NCBI GenBank assembly: GCA_023423535.1
Contig: JAFAFL010000021.1
Span: forward strand, 7,011 to 71,010
Length of the DNA: 64,000 bases
Reading direction: 5' to 3'
DNA from: Pseudomonadota bacterium
GTDB taxonomy: Bacteria > Myxococcota > Myxococcia > Myxococcales > Myxococcaceae
The position numbers were made by a program, and so were the translations under genes. The first letter of the stretch is position 1. Each line of letters starts with the position of its first letter. This document shows, piece after piece, positions 30,269 to 38,623 of the stretch. Below the pieces are notes generated by a model that was not told where the DNA came from, did not search any database, and saw only the letters and a list, made by a program, of their open reading frames with translations.

Positions 30269-30654
30269 CTGCCCTCTCCTTCCGGCGCCCTCGGGCGCAG
30301 CTGCACCGCCAGCGACGCAGTGGCCCCACCGGCCTGGTACCAGGTCTCGTAGGGCCAGTAGCCCGCCTTCTTCACCACCACGTGCCGCATCCGCGTCCCC
30401 AGCGACAGACGCCGCTGCCGGCCGTCGAAGTCGTCACACCGGCCCTGCGGCACCCCGTCCACCTCGACCTCCGCGTCCGGTGGATCGCATTTGAGGGCCA
30501 GCTCGCCACCGCGCCCTCGCGCCTCCTGCATCAGCGCGTCCGCCCGCTGCACCGTCTCCGCGTGCTCCGGCCTGCCGCTGCGACATCCCACCGTTGCGAA
30601 GACGAGCAGCAGGCCGCAGACGAGCGCCCCGCGTGACCGCGACCGCCCCTTCAC
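30265..30654 (-). CDS. Small lipoprotein with PEGA-like domain
   Basis: The 129-residue product starts at a GTG (30654) overlapping the upstream stop (GTGA). The signal ends in a lipobox (LLLVFATVGC). After a short helical linker with ADALMQEARGRGGELALKC, the segment DPPDAEVEVDGVPQGRCDD and later LGTRMRHVVVKKAGYWPYET match the PEGA beta-sandwich pattern of surface and envelope proteins. Two cysteines in the domain (KCDPP, GRCDD) could form a disulfide. Expected location: periplasmic face of a membrane. Confidence 0.82.
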   Translation of the reverse strand: MKGRSRSRGALVCGLLLVFATVGCRSGRPEHAETVQRADALMQEARGRGGELALKCDPPDAEVEVDGVPQGRCDDFDGRQRRLSLGTRMRHVVVKKAGYWPYETWYQAGGATASLAVQLRPRAPEGEGR

Positions 30655-31847
30655 TTCGCGACCGTCAGCTCCACACGGTTCTGGCTGCGCCCGGTGACGG
30701 AGACCTTCTTGCCCTTGAACGTCGCGGTGCGGAACTCGCCGGCGAGATCCTGCGTGCTGCCCACGTAGGTCAGCTCGAAGTTCGCCCGGCCCGCCTCGAA
30801 GTTGCCCTCGGTCACGTCCTGCACGCCGCGTCGCCCGCCGAGCACCCGCTTGAAGTCCTCCACCGCGCCGTAGTCCCCGAGCCCCACCACGTCCACCACC
30901 ACCCGGCTGCCGTTCTGCTTCGCGTCGCCGAGCCGCGCGTACACCGCCTTGCGGACCGCGCCCACCATCTCGCCGCCCTGCGCGCGCGCCATGTCGAACG
31001 CGGTGCGCTCGTAGGAGATGATCCCGGTCTTCTTGCCGCTGTTGAACTTGCCCGCCACCGTCGTCAGCTGCGTGCCGCTGTCGGTGCTGAACGCGGCGAT
31101 GTCCCACTCGCCGGTCACCGGGAAGAAGCCCTTCGTCATCGCTCCGTCCGGCTGGAAGCGGAAGGTCACCCGCCCATAGACGATCACGTCCGCGCGCGTG
31201 AGGTTGCCGATCTCCTTCGCCTCGGTCGCGCCCAGCGCCGCGCCGCCCGCCACGCGCACCTTCCCCGCCGCGAACGAAGGGTCGATGATCGTCCAGCCGT
31301 CCTTGCTGAAGGCCTCGGTCAGCGCCTGGGTCATCACGCCGGAGGAGGTCACCACCCCGCCGGTGTCGATGGACTGCTCCTGCAGGAGGATGACGAGTTT
31401 TCTGCCCTCCAGCGACTTCACCAGCAGCTGGATCGCCTGCAGATCGCGATCGAGCGGCGCGGTGCTCACGGTCGCGCTCAGCTTCGCGGTGACGACGCCG
31501 CCCTCCTTCGAGAACTGCGGCGCGCTGAACTTCTTCACGTAGCCCTGCGAGTTGGTGAGGATCCGGTCCTGTACCAGCGTGCTGCCCTTCACCAGCGTGT
31601 CGCTGGAGACGAGCGTCCCCGCCACCTGCTCCACCGCGTTTCGGAGCGCGTTCTTCTTCGCCTCCTCGCGCGCCTTCACCTCGTCCCCGTTGACGATCGC
31701 GGCCTCGCCCACCGCCTCCACCGTCCGGTCCTCTTCCGCTTTTGCCTGCCCCTGCTGTCCTTGAGCGAGCGCGGGAAGGGAGAGAAGCGAGACCGCGAGC
31801 AGCACCGACTGCATCGAAAGAGTCTTCATGGCCATGGGCGCCGTCAC
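30651..31847 (-). CDS. Exported FlgT-like protein
   Basis: The 398-residue product has a signal peptide after the GTG at 31847 or the nearby ATG at 31835 (LLAVSLLSLPALAQG). Residues about 40-120 match the FlgT N-terminal pattern: GEAAIVNGDEVKAREEAKKN, ALRNAVEQVAGTLVSSDTLV and ILTNSQGYVKKF. A middle domain contains LVILLQEQSIDTGG and ADVIVYGRVTFRF, similar to the TolB-N-like domain of FlgT, and a C-terminal beta-domain ends VTGRSQNRVELTVAK. FlgT builds the H ring of polar flagella in Vibrio. No flagellar genes are in the window, and gliding myxobacteria lack flagella, so the role here is unknown. It overlaps both neighbours by four bases. Confidence 0.8.
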   Translation of the reverse strand: MTAPMAMKTLSMQSVLLAVSLLSLPALAQGQQGQAKAEEDRTVEAVGEAAIVNGDEVKAREEAKKNALRNAVEQVAGTLVSSDTLVKGSTLVQDRILTNSQGYVKKFSAPQFSKEGGVVTAKLSATVSTAPLDRDLQAIQLLVKSLEGRKLVILLQEQSIDTGGVVTSSGVMTQALTEAFSKDGWTIIDPSFAAGKVRVAGGAALGATEAKEIGNLTRADVIVYGRVTFRFQPDGAMTKGFFPVTGEWDIAAFSTDSGTQLTTVAGKFNSGKKTGIISYERTAFDMARAQGGEMVGAVRKAVYARLGDAKQNGSRVVVDVVGLGDYGAVEDFKRVLGGRRGVQDVTEGNFEAGRANFELTYVGSTQDLAGEFRTATFKGKKVSVTGRSQNRVELTVAK

Positions 31848-32647
31848 TGCGCGACGATCACCACCCGGCCGTCCGCCAGGTAGCTGTTGTTGTGGTCGGT
31901 GAGCTTCTTCACGTCTTCCGCGCCTAGCACCAGATCGCTGCCCTGCGCGCGAGTGGCCCGGAGCACCAGCGGATTTCCGCCCACGCGCTCGAGCTTCTTC
32001 GCCTCCTCCAGGCTGCGCGCCCACGCGGCCACGCCGGCGAGCTTGCGCGCGTCATCGGAGAGGACTTCGGCGCCGTAGAGAGGAGCGCCCGCCTCGTCGA
32101 GCAGGCGCGGCGCGAGCGACGGGCTGACCTTGAGGCCGCGCGCGTCGATCACCAGCCCGGTGTGGGTAGGCGAGCCGTCCAACTTCAGCGCCGCCCTGGC
32201 GCCGCCGCCGTCTCGAGGTAGCAGCGCATCCGTCAGCAGCCCGAGCGGCACCTCCACGTCGAGCTCCACGCCGCTGTCCGAGTAGTAGCGCTTGTTCGTG
32301 ACGGTGAACCCCTTCACCGCGCCCTCCACCCGGCCGCGGATCTCGTCGTTCGCCATCTCGTCGCCGACCGTGCGGCCCGCGCTCACGTGCAGGCCCTTCG
32401 CCTGTTCGAGCAGGTTGCGGAACGCGTCGAGCTTCGCCGCGCGCTCCGCCCCGAGCCTCGCCTGCGCCGGGTTCTGCGCCTTCATGTCCGGCGCGCCGGA
32501 GCCGGTGGCCTTGAGCACCTGGCCCTGCCAGTTCACCCCGGCCGGATGCTTCACCCCCTTGTCGGGCGGCGGCTTCTGCGCCACGGCGCTGACCCACGGC
32601 AACATCAGCGCGGCACACAGCGCGGCGACACTCACCTTTCCCTTCAC
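31844..32647 (-). CDS. Exported LPP20/FlgT-N-like protein
   Basis: The 267-residue product begins at a GTG with GAGGAGG five bases upstream and has a signal peptide (SVAALCAALMLPWVSAVAQ). Residues about 60-150 resemble LPP20-type domains: AERAAKLDAFRNLLEQAKGL, then VSAGRTVGDEMANDEIRGRV, and GFTVTNKRYYSDSGVELDVE. The C-terminal part (SLAPRLLDEAGAPLYGAEVL, DGRVVIVAQ) fits the second half of such proteins. Together with the next gene it forms a pair of related exported proteins, possibly from duplication of an ancestral FlgT-like module. It is the first gene of the seven-gene operon; the promoter should lie in the 114 bases before it. Confidence 0.78.
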   Translation of the reverse strand: MKGKVSVAALCAALMLPWVSAVAQKPPPDKGVKHPAGVNWQGQVLKATGSGAPDMKAQNPAQARLGAERAAKLDAFRNLLEQAKGLHVSAGRTVGDEMANDEIRGRVEGAVKGFTVTNKRYYSDSGVELDVEVPLGLLTDALLPRDGGGARAALKLDGSPTHTGLVIDARGLKVSPSLAPRLLDEAGAPLYGAEVLSDDARKLAGVAAWARSLEEAKKLERVGGNPLVLRATRAQGSDLVLGAEDVKKLTDHNNSYLADGRVVIVAQ

Positions 32648-32761
32648 GCGACCCTCCTCGGCAACGGCGCCCATTCAAGCCGCCGCAGCCTGACAGGGCA
32701 AGGCGCGGCGCCGAATGGTGCGTCGATGTCTGCCGAGAGGGAGAACGGGCAGGCGCCCCGC

Positions 32762-33094
32762 TTATTCGTCGAGCGTGTGCCGCGCGACGTAGGCGTCGAT
32801 GAGGCGGCGGTGGCGTTCGGTGAGCAGCGTGAAGCGCACGCCGGATCCCTCCGGCTCCTCCGCGCCGAGCCACTCGCGGACGATCTCGCCCTCCGCGTAG
32901 ATGACCTCCTCGCTGCCGGGGAGCTGGAACTGCAGGCCCACCCGCTTGCGCTCGTGATCGGGCTCGATGAGATGCGCGAGGCTCAAGCCCTCGGTGCTGA
33001 TGTCCGCGGCCCGCGCCATGTACGGCACGCCGGCGACGTACTTGTTGAGGTACACGTCCAACGGCGCCCGGATCCTCTTCCGCTTCTCGCTCAT
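32762..33094 (-). CDS. PilZ-domain protein
   Basis: The 110-residue product is a single PilZ domain, the usual receptor for cyclic di-GMP. The RxxxR motif is present as RKRIR at residues 5-9 (within SEKRKRIRAP) and the D/NxSxxG motif as DISTEG around residue 31, so binding is likely retained. The ATG at 33094 follows GAGGGGAG. It is 114 bases upstream of the envelope operon on the same strand and could be co-transcribed, but the gap suggests separate control. It is divergent from the FKBP gene. Confidence 0.87.
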   Translation of the reverse strand: MSEKRKRIRAPLDVYLNKYVAGVPYMARAADISTEGLSLAHLIEPDHERKRVGLQFQLPGSEEVIYAEGEIVREWLGAEEPEGSGVRFTLLTERHRRLIDAYVARHTLDE

Positions 33095-33291
33095 GGTGCT
33101 CCCCTCCGTCGGTGCGCGCGCCACAGCCGCGTCGCAGCCTGTAGCGCGAGGCTAGAGGGGGGGATCGATCGGTCAAGAATTCAGCCCTTCTGGGCCCATC
33201 GCGCACTGAATCCTCTGCTGCATCGTCGCGTCGTGCGCGGAGCGGGCCTATAAGGCCGGCCGGGCAGTCGGGAAACGAAAGGCAAGACCAC

Positions 33292-34035
33292 ATGCAGATG
33301 AAGGCGATGTTCGGCGCGGTGGCGGTGCTCGCGGCCGCGGGTACGGCGCACGCGCAGGCGATGAAGACGGACGAGGACAAGGCGCTCTATTCGCTCGGGT
33401 ACTCGCTCGGGAAGGACTTCCAGCTCTCCGCTCCGGAGATGGAGGTCGTGAAGAAGGGCATGCAGGACGGCTCCAAGGGCACCAAGAGCGCGGTCGGCGA
33501 CATGCAGCAGTACCGCATGAAGCTGCAGGAGCTGGCGATGAAGCGCGCCTCCGTAGTGGCGGAGAAGTCGAAGAAGGAGGGCAAGGCCTTCCAGGACAAG
33601 ATGGCGAAGGAGAAGGGCGCGCAGAAGACCGAGTCCGGCCTCATCTACATCCCCGAGAAGGAGGGCAAGGGCGCCTCCCCCGCCGCCGCCGACACCGTGA
33701 AGGTGCACTACCGCGGCACGCTGATCGACGGGACGGAGTTCGACTCCTCGTACAAGCGCAACGAGCCGATCGACTTCCCGCTCAACCGCGTCATCCCCTG
33801 CTGGACCGAGGGCGTGCAGAAGATGAAGGAGGGCGGCAAGGCCAAGCTCGTGTGCCCGTCCGACATCGCCTACGGCGACCGCGGCAGCCCGCCGAACATC
33901 CCGGGCGGCTCCACGCTGGTGTTCGAGGTCGAGCTCCTCGGCGTGACCAAGGCCGCGGCGAACCCGCAGCCGGGCGCGCCGGGCACCCCTGGCGCTCAGG
34001 GCGGTCAGACCCCGCCGGCCGGCAAGGGCAAGTAG
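33292..34035 (+). CDS. FKBP-type peptidyl-prolyl isomerase (Mip/FkpA-like), exported
   Basis: The 247-residue product has a signal peptide (FGAVAVLAAAGTAHAQ), an N-terminal dimerisation and chaperone helix region (residues 20-120, with LYSLGYSLGKDFQLS) and a C-terminal FKBP domain: VKVHYRGTLIDGTEFDSSY, GWTEGVQKMKEGGKAKL-like CWTEGVQKMKEGG, and YGDRGSPPNIPGGSTLVFEV. A Pro/Gly-rich tail of 25 residues ends the protein. It folds proteins in the periplasm. A TATAAG at 33253 precedes the start by about 40 bases but no matching -35 is seen. A strong terminator follows. Confidence 0.92.
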   Translation: MQMKAMFGAVAVLAAAGTAHAQAMKTDEDKALYSLGYSLGKDFQLSAPEMEVVKKGMQDGSKGTKSAVGDMQQYRMKLQELAMKRASVVAEKSKKEGKAFQDKMAKEKGAQKTESGLIYIPEKEGKGASPAAADTVKVHYRGTLIDGTEFDSSYKRNEPIDFPLNRVIPCWTEGVQKMKEGGKAKLVCPSDIAYGDRGSPPNIPGGSTLVFEVELLGVTKAAANPQPGAPGTPGAQGGQTPPAGKGK

Positions 34036-34063
34036 CCTTCGCTGACCGCTGCGTTGAGTGAAC

Positions 34064-34106
34064 GAGGCCCTCGCTGATCGGGAGATCGGCGGGGGCCTCT
34101 TCTTTT
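34064..34106 (+). terminator. Terminator of the FKBP gene, shared with the convergent gene
   Basis: GAGGCCCTCGCTGATC pairs with GATCGGCGGGGGCCTC (16 positions with mismatches in the middle) around GGGA, followed by TTCTTTT. It sits between the FKBP stop (34035) and the convergent stop at 34111. The T-run is on the plus strand. Confidence 0.85.
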
Positions 34107-34110
34107 GCCG

Positions 34111-36096
34111 CTACTTCTTCCTCTTCGGCTGCGAGAGCGCGTCGAGCGTGCGCTGGAAACGGACTTCGTCGTCGTCCGCGCTGCGCAGCTGATCGTCGGC
34201 CAATCGCTTCGAAGGCCAGCTCCCCAGCTCCGGCACGCCGTCACGTTCGAGCAACGCCCGAGTCTGCGCGGTCGCCTCGTCGCGCCGGGCCGCGTCCTTT
34301 GGATCGCCGGTCAGCTCCGCGCCCGCGCCAAAGAGCGCGGTGGCCAGATACGCCTCCATCACCCAGCCCCCGCCGAAGGTCTCTTCGCCGATGCGCATCA
34401 GCGCCCTGCCCAATCGCTGGCGTTCCTTCGGGGAGAGAGCGGGCGCGGTCGCCTGAGCGCGCGCTGCCACCTGCACCGCATCCGCGACGTTCGCCAGCCC
34501 CACCGTCGCCATCAGCCTCGGCGCCTCGCCCCAGGTCCCGTCGTCGGGCAGCGTCTTCGCCTCCGCGTCCACCGCCGCGCGCAGCTCCCTCTTCGGGATG
34601 CGCCACGCGGTCGCCGAATAGAGGGCCTCCTGCTCCGCCTTCGACAGCGGGGTCCCCTCCTCCTCTCCCGCGAGCCGCGCGATCACCGAGAAGGCGTCCT
34701 TCCCCGAGGCGAACGTCTGCAGCAGCCGGCGGCGCGCGCGCTCCCAATCCTCACGAGGCGCGGCCCTCGTCTCCTTCCCCGTCAACGCGAGCACCGCGCC
34801 GAGCCGCTCCGCCAGCGGCGCGTCGTCGCGAGTCTTCGCCGCGGCATCCTTCACCGCCTCCGGAAAACCGTCCGCGCCCTGCGAGAGGTCCGCGAGCGCG
34901 AGCCTCTTCGCGACCTCTTCGGCGGAGAGCCACGGCCGGTAGTGGCTGCGGCACTCGATGTCCCAGAACTTCAGCGGCGGCTCGACGAGGCCTCCCAAGC
35001 GCAGGTCCGGCCTTCCCATGTCCGCCCACGCGCGCACGACCGAGAGGTAGAGCGGCCTGCCCGCCTCCGCCGCGGCGATGGCGACCTCCAGCAGCACGGC
35101 CTCGGGCGACTCCGGACGGGCCTGCCGCAACTGCACCAGCGCCTCGCGCGCACCAGCGTGATCTCCGCGATCGAAAGCCGTGGTCGCGCGGATCCACGCC
35201 GCCTCGTCCGCCGGCAACCGCGCCGCCAGCGCCTCCGCGTCCTTCGCCAGCCCGCGCTGAGCGGACCTCAGCGCGAGGAGGAACGGCACCGGCCCGAGGT
35301 TCACGTCCAGCTTCGCCCGTTCCGCTTCATCGAGCACCGAGTAGAAGCTCGTGGCCTGCGAACACGACGGCGCATCACCCCGGCGACAGGCCGCGAGGTG
35401 GTCGCGAATGGCGCGCGGCACATCCTCCGGCACGCCCTCACCACAGGCGCGTGCGTCCGCGGCGATGCGACAGGCCTCGAGGTGCTCGAAGGTGCAGGCG
35501 ACCTCCAGGTACCGGAAGGCCCGCGCGAGATCGCCCTCCCCTTCCGACTTCCGCTCGCGCAGCGCCGTGCCCGCGAAGTAGCAGCCGTCCACGCTCTCGT
35601 ACGCCTCACACGCGTGCGCCCACGCCTTGATCGCCGAGTCCCGCGCCGCGTCCCCCGACTCCCACGTCTCCTCCGAGGCGCGGGTCCCCAACACCAGACA
35701 CCCCAGCTCGCTGTCGCCTTCGAAGCAGGCCTGCGTCAGCCACCGCCGCGCGCGCTCCGAGACCTCTGCCGTAGGCTCTCCCTCCAGCTCGACGTTGGCG
35801 GAGAGCACACACGCGTTGGAGTCGCCCAGCTCGCAGCCCCGCGCGTAGAGCTCGCCCGCGCGCCGGCTGTTTCGTCGAGGCCCATCGCCATGTTCGTACG
35901 CCAGCGCCGCGGTGAAGCACCCGCTGGAATCGCCCTCCTCGCAGGCCCGCACCGCCGCGTCCCACTCTCCCGGCGGATCGGGCGGCAGCGGAGCTTCGGC
36001 GCGAACCGTCTTTGCACGACCACCACAGCTCGCCGCCGCGATCGCGGTTGCGAGAAGACAGAGGGCGACCGCCGCGCGCATCGGGGACCGGCTCAC
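34111..36096 (-). CDS. Large Sel1/TPR-type lipoprotein
   Basis: The 661-residue product begins at a GTG (36096) overlapping the stop of the peptidase gene (GTGA); the ATG at 36081 is an alternative. The signal ends in a lipobox (AIAAASCGG). Residues 40-230 are Cys-containing Sel1-like repeats of the type ACEEGDSSGCFTAALAYEHG and GCELGDSNACVLSA, in which paired cysteines are spaced as in disulfide-rich Sel1 proteins. The C-terminal two thirds is helical and TPR-like (AWIRATTAFDRGDHAGAREA). Such lipoproteins are common in myxobacteria; function unknown. It is translationally coupled to the metallopeptidase upstream. Confidence 0.82.
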   Translation of the reverse strand: MSRSPMRAAVALCLLATAIAAASCGGRAKTVRAEAPLPPDPPGEWDAAVRACEEGDSSGCFTAALAYEHGDGPRRNSRRAGELYARGCELGDSNACVLSANVELEGEPTAEVSERARRWLTQACFEGDSELGCLVLGTRASEETWESGDAARDSAIKAWAHACEAYESVDGCYFAGTALRERKSEGEGDLARAFRYLEVACTFEHLEACRIAADARACGEGVPEDVPRAIRDHLAACRRGDAPSCSQATSFYSVLDEAERAKLDVNLGPVPFLLALRSAQRGLAKDAEALAARLPADEAAWIRATTAFDRGDHAGAREALVQLRQARPESPEAVLLEVAIAAAEAGRPLYLSVVRAWADMGRPDLRLGGLVEPPLKFWDIECRSHYRPWLSAEEVAKRLALADLSQGADGFPEAVKDAAAKTRDDAPLAERLGAVLALTGKETRAAPREDWERARRRLLQTFASGKDAFSVIARLAGEEEGTPLSKAEQEALYSATAWRIPKRELRAAVDAEAKTLPDDGTWGEAPRLMATVGLANVADAVQVAARAQATAPALSPKERQRLGRALMRIGEETFGGGWVMEAYLATALFGAGAELTGDPKDAARRDEATAQTRALLERDGVPELGSWPSKRLADDQLRSADDDEVRFQRTLDALSQPKRKK

Positions 36097-38222
36097 TTCG
36101 CCTGCACCGCGCGCTCGACGGCACGAAGCAGCGGCCCGGCGCTGACCGGCTCGCCCGTCGCGTGGATCATCCAGGCGTCCGGCGTCACGAGGCCGTACGT
36201 CGTCATCCGCTCGAATTCGCTGCCGAATTCGGCGCGCCCCTTCTTCGCGAAGTGCTCCTCGGTCTGGAACGCGATCATCCGCCCGAGCGGGTAGTCCGCC
36301 AGGTAGAGCGGGTACGAGATCATGTGCGAGTAGATCCCCAGCAGCACCTCGCCCTCGCCGCCGAGGGTCTTCGCGTAGTGCCGCTGCCACACCTCCTTCG
36401 ACAGCCGCACCGTCGCCTCGCGCAGCTGGGCGGGCGTGGCCTCAGGGTTCGCGTACATCCAGCGCCACACCTCCAGCTCGAGCAGCGACACGCCGGCCAT
36501 CTCCCACGTCTGCCAGAAGTCGCCCAGCGCGTTCATCCGCCGCGCCTCCGCGTCCGGCGGCGGCAACCCGAGCAGCTCGAGGTCGCGCGCCTGGAACACG
36601 AACGCCATCGCTTCGGTGAACGCGTTGTTCGGCACGCCCGCGAGCAGCGTGTGATCCACCTCGTAGAGCGAGAACACCTGATCCACGTTGTGACCCAACT
36701 CATGCACCGCGATGTTGTAGCCCTTGTAGTCCATGCCGCCCGGCGCGATGCGGGTGCGCAGCCGGGGGAACTCGCCACGCTTGAGCGCCGGCATCGCGTG
36801 TCCCGCGCCACGTGAGGGATCGACCCGGATGCGGTCTGAGAGGAAGCGCGCGCGCTCGGCGCTGAAGCCGAGGTCCCGCAGGATCCGAGGCAGATCCTTC
36901 GCGAACGCCTCGGCGCTCGGGTAGCGCTCGCGGGTCTGCGCATCCAACTTCGCCTCGGGGATCGCCGCCCGCGCGCGAAAGCCGTCGAACCAGAGATCGT
37001 GCGGCTCGAGCTTCCGGCCCAGCCGCGCCTCTGCGCGCGCCGTCACCCGCTCCACCAGCGGCGACTCGAGCACCTCCGTGAACAGCCCTTCCACCCGCGC
37101 CTCGGGCAGCTCGCGGCCAATCTGGAACGCGCGCGCGATGGCGGTCGGTGCGGTCGGCGAGAAGGGATCCGCGCGCCGCGCCGCGTGGAACTGCGCGAGC
37201 AGCCGCGCGTAGCGCACGTCGTCCTCGCGGGCCTGCAGGTCCGAGCGCAGCGCCCCCTGCGGCGTCTCCACCGTTTCCACCGTCTCTGCCGGCGCAGGGG
37301 TCACGCGGTTGCTGAAGGGCTCCCAGTCCACGCGCGGGTCGTCGATCACCGCCTGAGGGATCGTCTGCGTCACGATCCGCCGCATCACCTGCGCGATGAT
37401 CCGCTGCCGCAGCAGGCCGGCCTCGCCATCCGCGTACGCCGCCTTCAGCTCGTCGCGGAGGTTCCAGTGACTGATGAGCCGCTTGCCGCGCGGGAACGGC
37501 CGGGAGCCGTCCTCCGCGAGCACGTGATGCATCCAGACGTTGTATTGCGACACATAGAGATCTGCTTCGGCGCCGGCCTCGGTCACCGCCTGCTGCACCT
37601 CGGCCGGCACGCGCCGCTGAAAGCGCCCGGTCAGCCGCGCCTCCGCCCACTGCCTCCGCGTCCACGCCCCACCCTGCGCCGTGCGCTCCTCCAGCGTGGT
37701 GAGCGGGAAGTTCACCAGCGCGACGAACGCGACCTTCGCGCGGAAGAGATCCTCCGTCGTGTGCGCCGACGGATCGAACTGCGCCAGCGCCGCGTCCACC
37801 GGCAGGAGCGGACCTGTGTCCACGTCCGTGTGCCAGCGCAGCTGCGCCGAGGTCGCGTAGGCGTTTCCCTCCAACTGCTCGAGCGCCGCCTCCAGCCGCG
37901 AGAACGTCGCATCGAGCACCGGGCCGCGGGGCTGGAAGTGCATTTCGGCGAAGGCCGCGAGATCTCCATCCTCGGCGCGCCACATCGCGGCGACCTGCTC
38001 GAGTCCCCGAGTGATCCGCGAGCGCTCCGCCTCGCCGTGCCGCTCCACCAGCGCGCGGTTCACCGCCGCGAGATCCACGCGCACCGCACTCTCCCTCTCC
38101 GCGCCGCGCGAGCCTTCTCGTGACGACGACACCTCCGCTGTGCGCGTCGCCGCCGTCACACACGCCGTCAGGCCGGACAACGACGACACCAGCACCGCCA
38201 CCACCCACCGCGAAACGCGCAT
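36093..38222 (-). CDS. Zinc metallopeptidase lipoprotein (HELGH, gluzincin-like)
   Basis: The 709-residue product has a lipobox (LVSSLSGLTAC). The C-terminal half has a gluzincin active site: HELGH in NIAVHELGHNVDQVFSLYE, with a downstream TEAMAFVFQARDLE supplying the likely third zinc ligand Glu. The arrangement resembles M3-type oligopeptidases, but the rest lacks M3 hallmarks I can recognise, so I leave the family open. Long helical N-terminal sequence is consistent with a closed M3/M2-like cavity. The ATG at 38222 (MRVSRWVVAVLV) was chosen because the upstream extension crosses the cold-shock gene and its terminator. It is coupled to the Sel1 lipoprotein gene downstream. Confidence 0.82.
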   Translation of the reverse strand: MRVSRWVVAVLVSSLSGLTACVTAATRTAEVSSSREGSRGAERESAVRVDLAAVNRALVERHGEAERSRITRGLEQVAAMWRAEDGDLAAFAEMHFQPRGPVLDATFSRLEAALEQLEGNAYATSAQLRWHTDVDTGPLLPVDAALAQFDPSAHTTEDLFRAKVAFVALVNFPLTTLEERTAQGGAWTRRQWAEARLTGRFQRRVPAEVQQAVTEAGAEADLYVSQYNVWMHHVLAEDGSRPFPRGKRLISHWNLRDELKAAYADGEAGLLRQRIIAQVMRRIVTQTIPQAVIDDPRVDWEPFSNRVTPAPAETVETVETPQGALRSDLQAREDDVRYARLLAQFHAARRADPFSPTAPTAIARAFQIGRELPEARVEGLFTEVLESPLVERVTARAEARLGRKLEPHDLWFDGFRARAAIPEAKLDAQTRERYPSAEAFAKDLPRILRDLGFSAERARFLSDRIRVDPSRGAGHAMPALKRGEFPRLRTRIAPGGMDYKGYNIAVHELGHNVDQVFSLYEVDHTLLAGVPNNAFTEAMAFVFQARDLELLGLPPPDAEARRMNALGDFWQTWEMAGVSLLELEVWRWMYANPEATPAQLREATVRLSKEVWQRHYAKTLGGEGEVLLGIYSHMISYPLYLADYPLGRMIAFQTEEHFAKKGRAEFGSEFERMTTYGLVTPDAWMIHATGEPVSAGPLLRAVERAVQAK

Positions 38223-38235
38223 CAGAAAAAGCTCC

Positions 38236-38281
38236 AGAAAAGACGAAGGCCCGGCCCCCAATGACGGGAGACCGGGCCTTG
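38236..38281 (-). terminator. Terminator of the cold-shock gene
   Basis: On the minus strand AAGGCCCGG and CCGGGCCTT form a strong stem around TCTCCCGTCATTGGGGG, followed by CGTCTTTT. It lies 18 bases after the csp stop and before the peptidase start, separating the two transcripts. Confidence 0.88.
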
Positions 38282-38298
38282 TGGTCAGCGGAGGCGGA

Positions 38299-38502
38299 TC
38301 AGACGAGGCGAACGTTCTGCGCCTGGAGGCCCTTCGGGCCGCGGGCGATGTCGAACTCCACCTTCTGGCCCTCGGCCAGGGTGCGGAATCCGTCCGCGTT
38401 GATCGCGCTGAAGTGGCAGAACACGTCCTCACCACCACCATCCTGGGTGATGAAGCCGAAGCCCTTCGCGTCGTTGAACCACTTCACGGTACCAGTCGCC
38501 AT
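38299..38502 (-). CDS. Cold-shock domain protein
   Basis: The 67-residue product is a single CSD RNA chaperone: MATGTVKWFNDAKGFGFIT contains RNP1 (KGFGFIT) and DVFCHFSAI contains RNP2, with Cys in place of the usual Val. It binds single-stranded nucleic acid. It has its own promoter (38569-38598) with a 60-base leader and its own terminator. Start ATG at 38502 follows AAGGAAG. Confidence 0.96.
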   Translation of the reverse strand: MATGTVKWFNDAKGFGFITQDGGGEDVFCHFSAINADGFRTLAEGQKVEFDIARGPKGLQAQNVRLV

Positions 38503-38568
38503 TGCTTGCTTCCTTTGATTCAGGGCGTGGTGCATCCCGCCGCCCGGTCTCACCTCGAGACGCCGAGG

Positions 38569-38598
38569 AATGTACGCAAGCGTCGCTCGGCGTTGCAA
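38569..38598 (-). promoter_or_regulatory. Housekeeping-type promoter for the cold-shock gene
   Basis: TTGCAA (38598-38593) and TACATT (38574-38569) are separated by 18 bases on the minus strand, close to the vegetative consensus. Transcription would begin near 38562, giving a leader of about 60 bases before the csp ATG. The sequence is AT-richer than its surroundings. Confidence 0.6.
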
Positions 38599-38623
38599 CA
38601 CACCCCCGTGCGATTTCGTGTTT

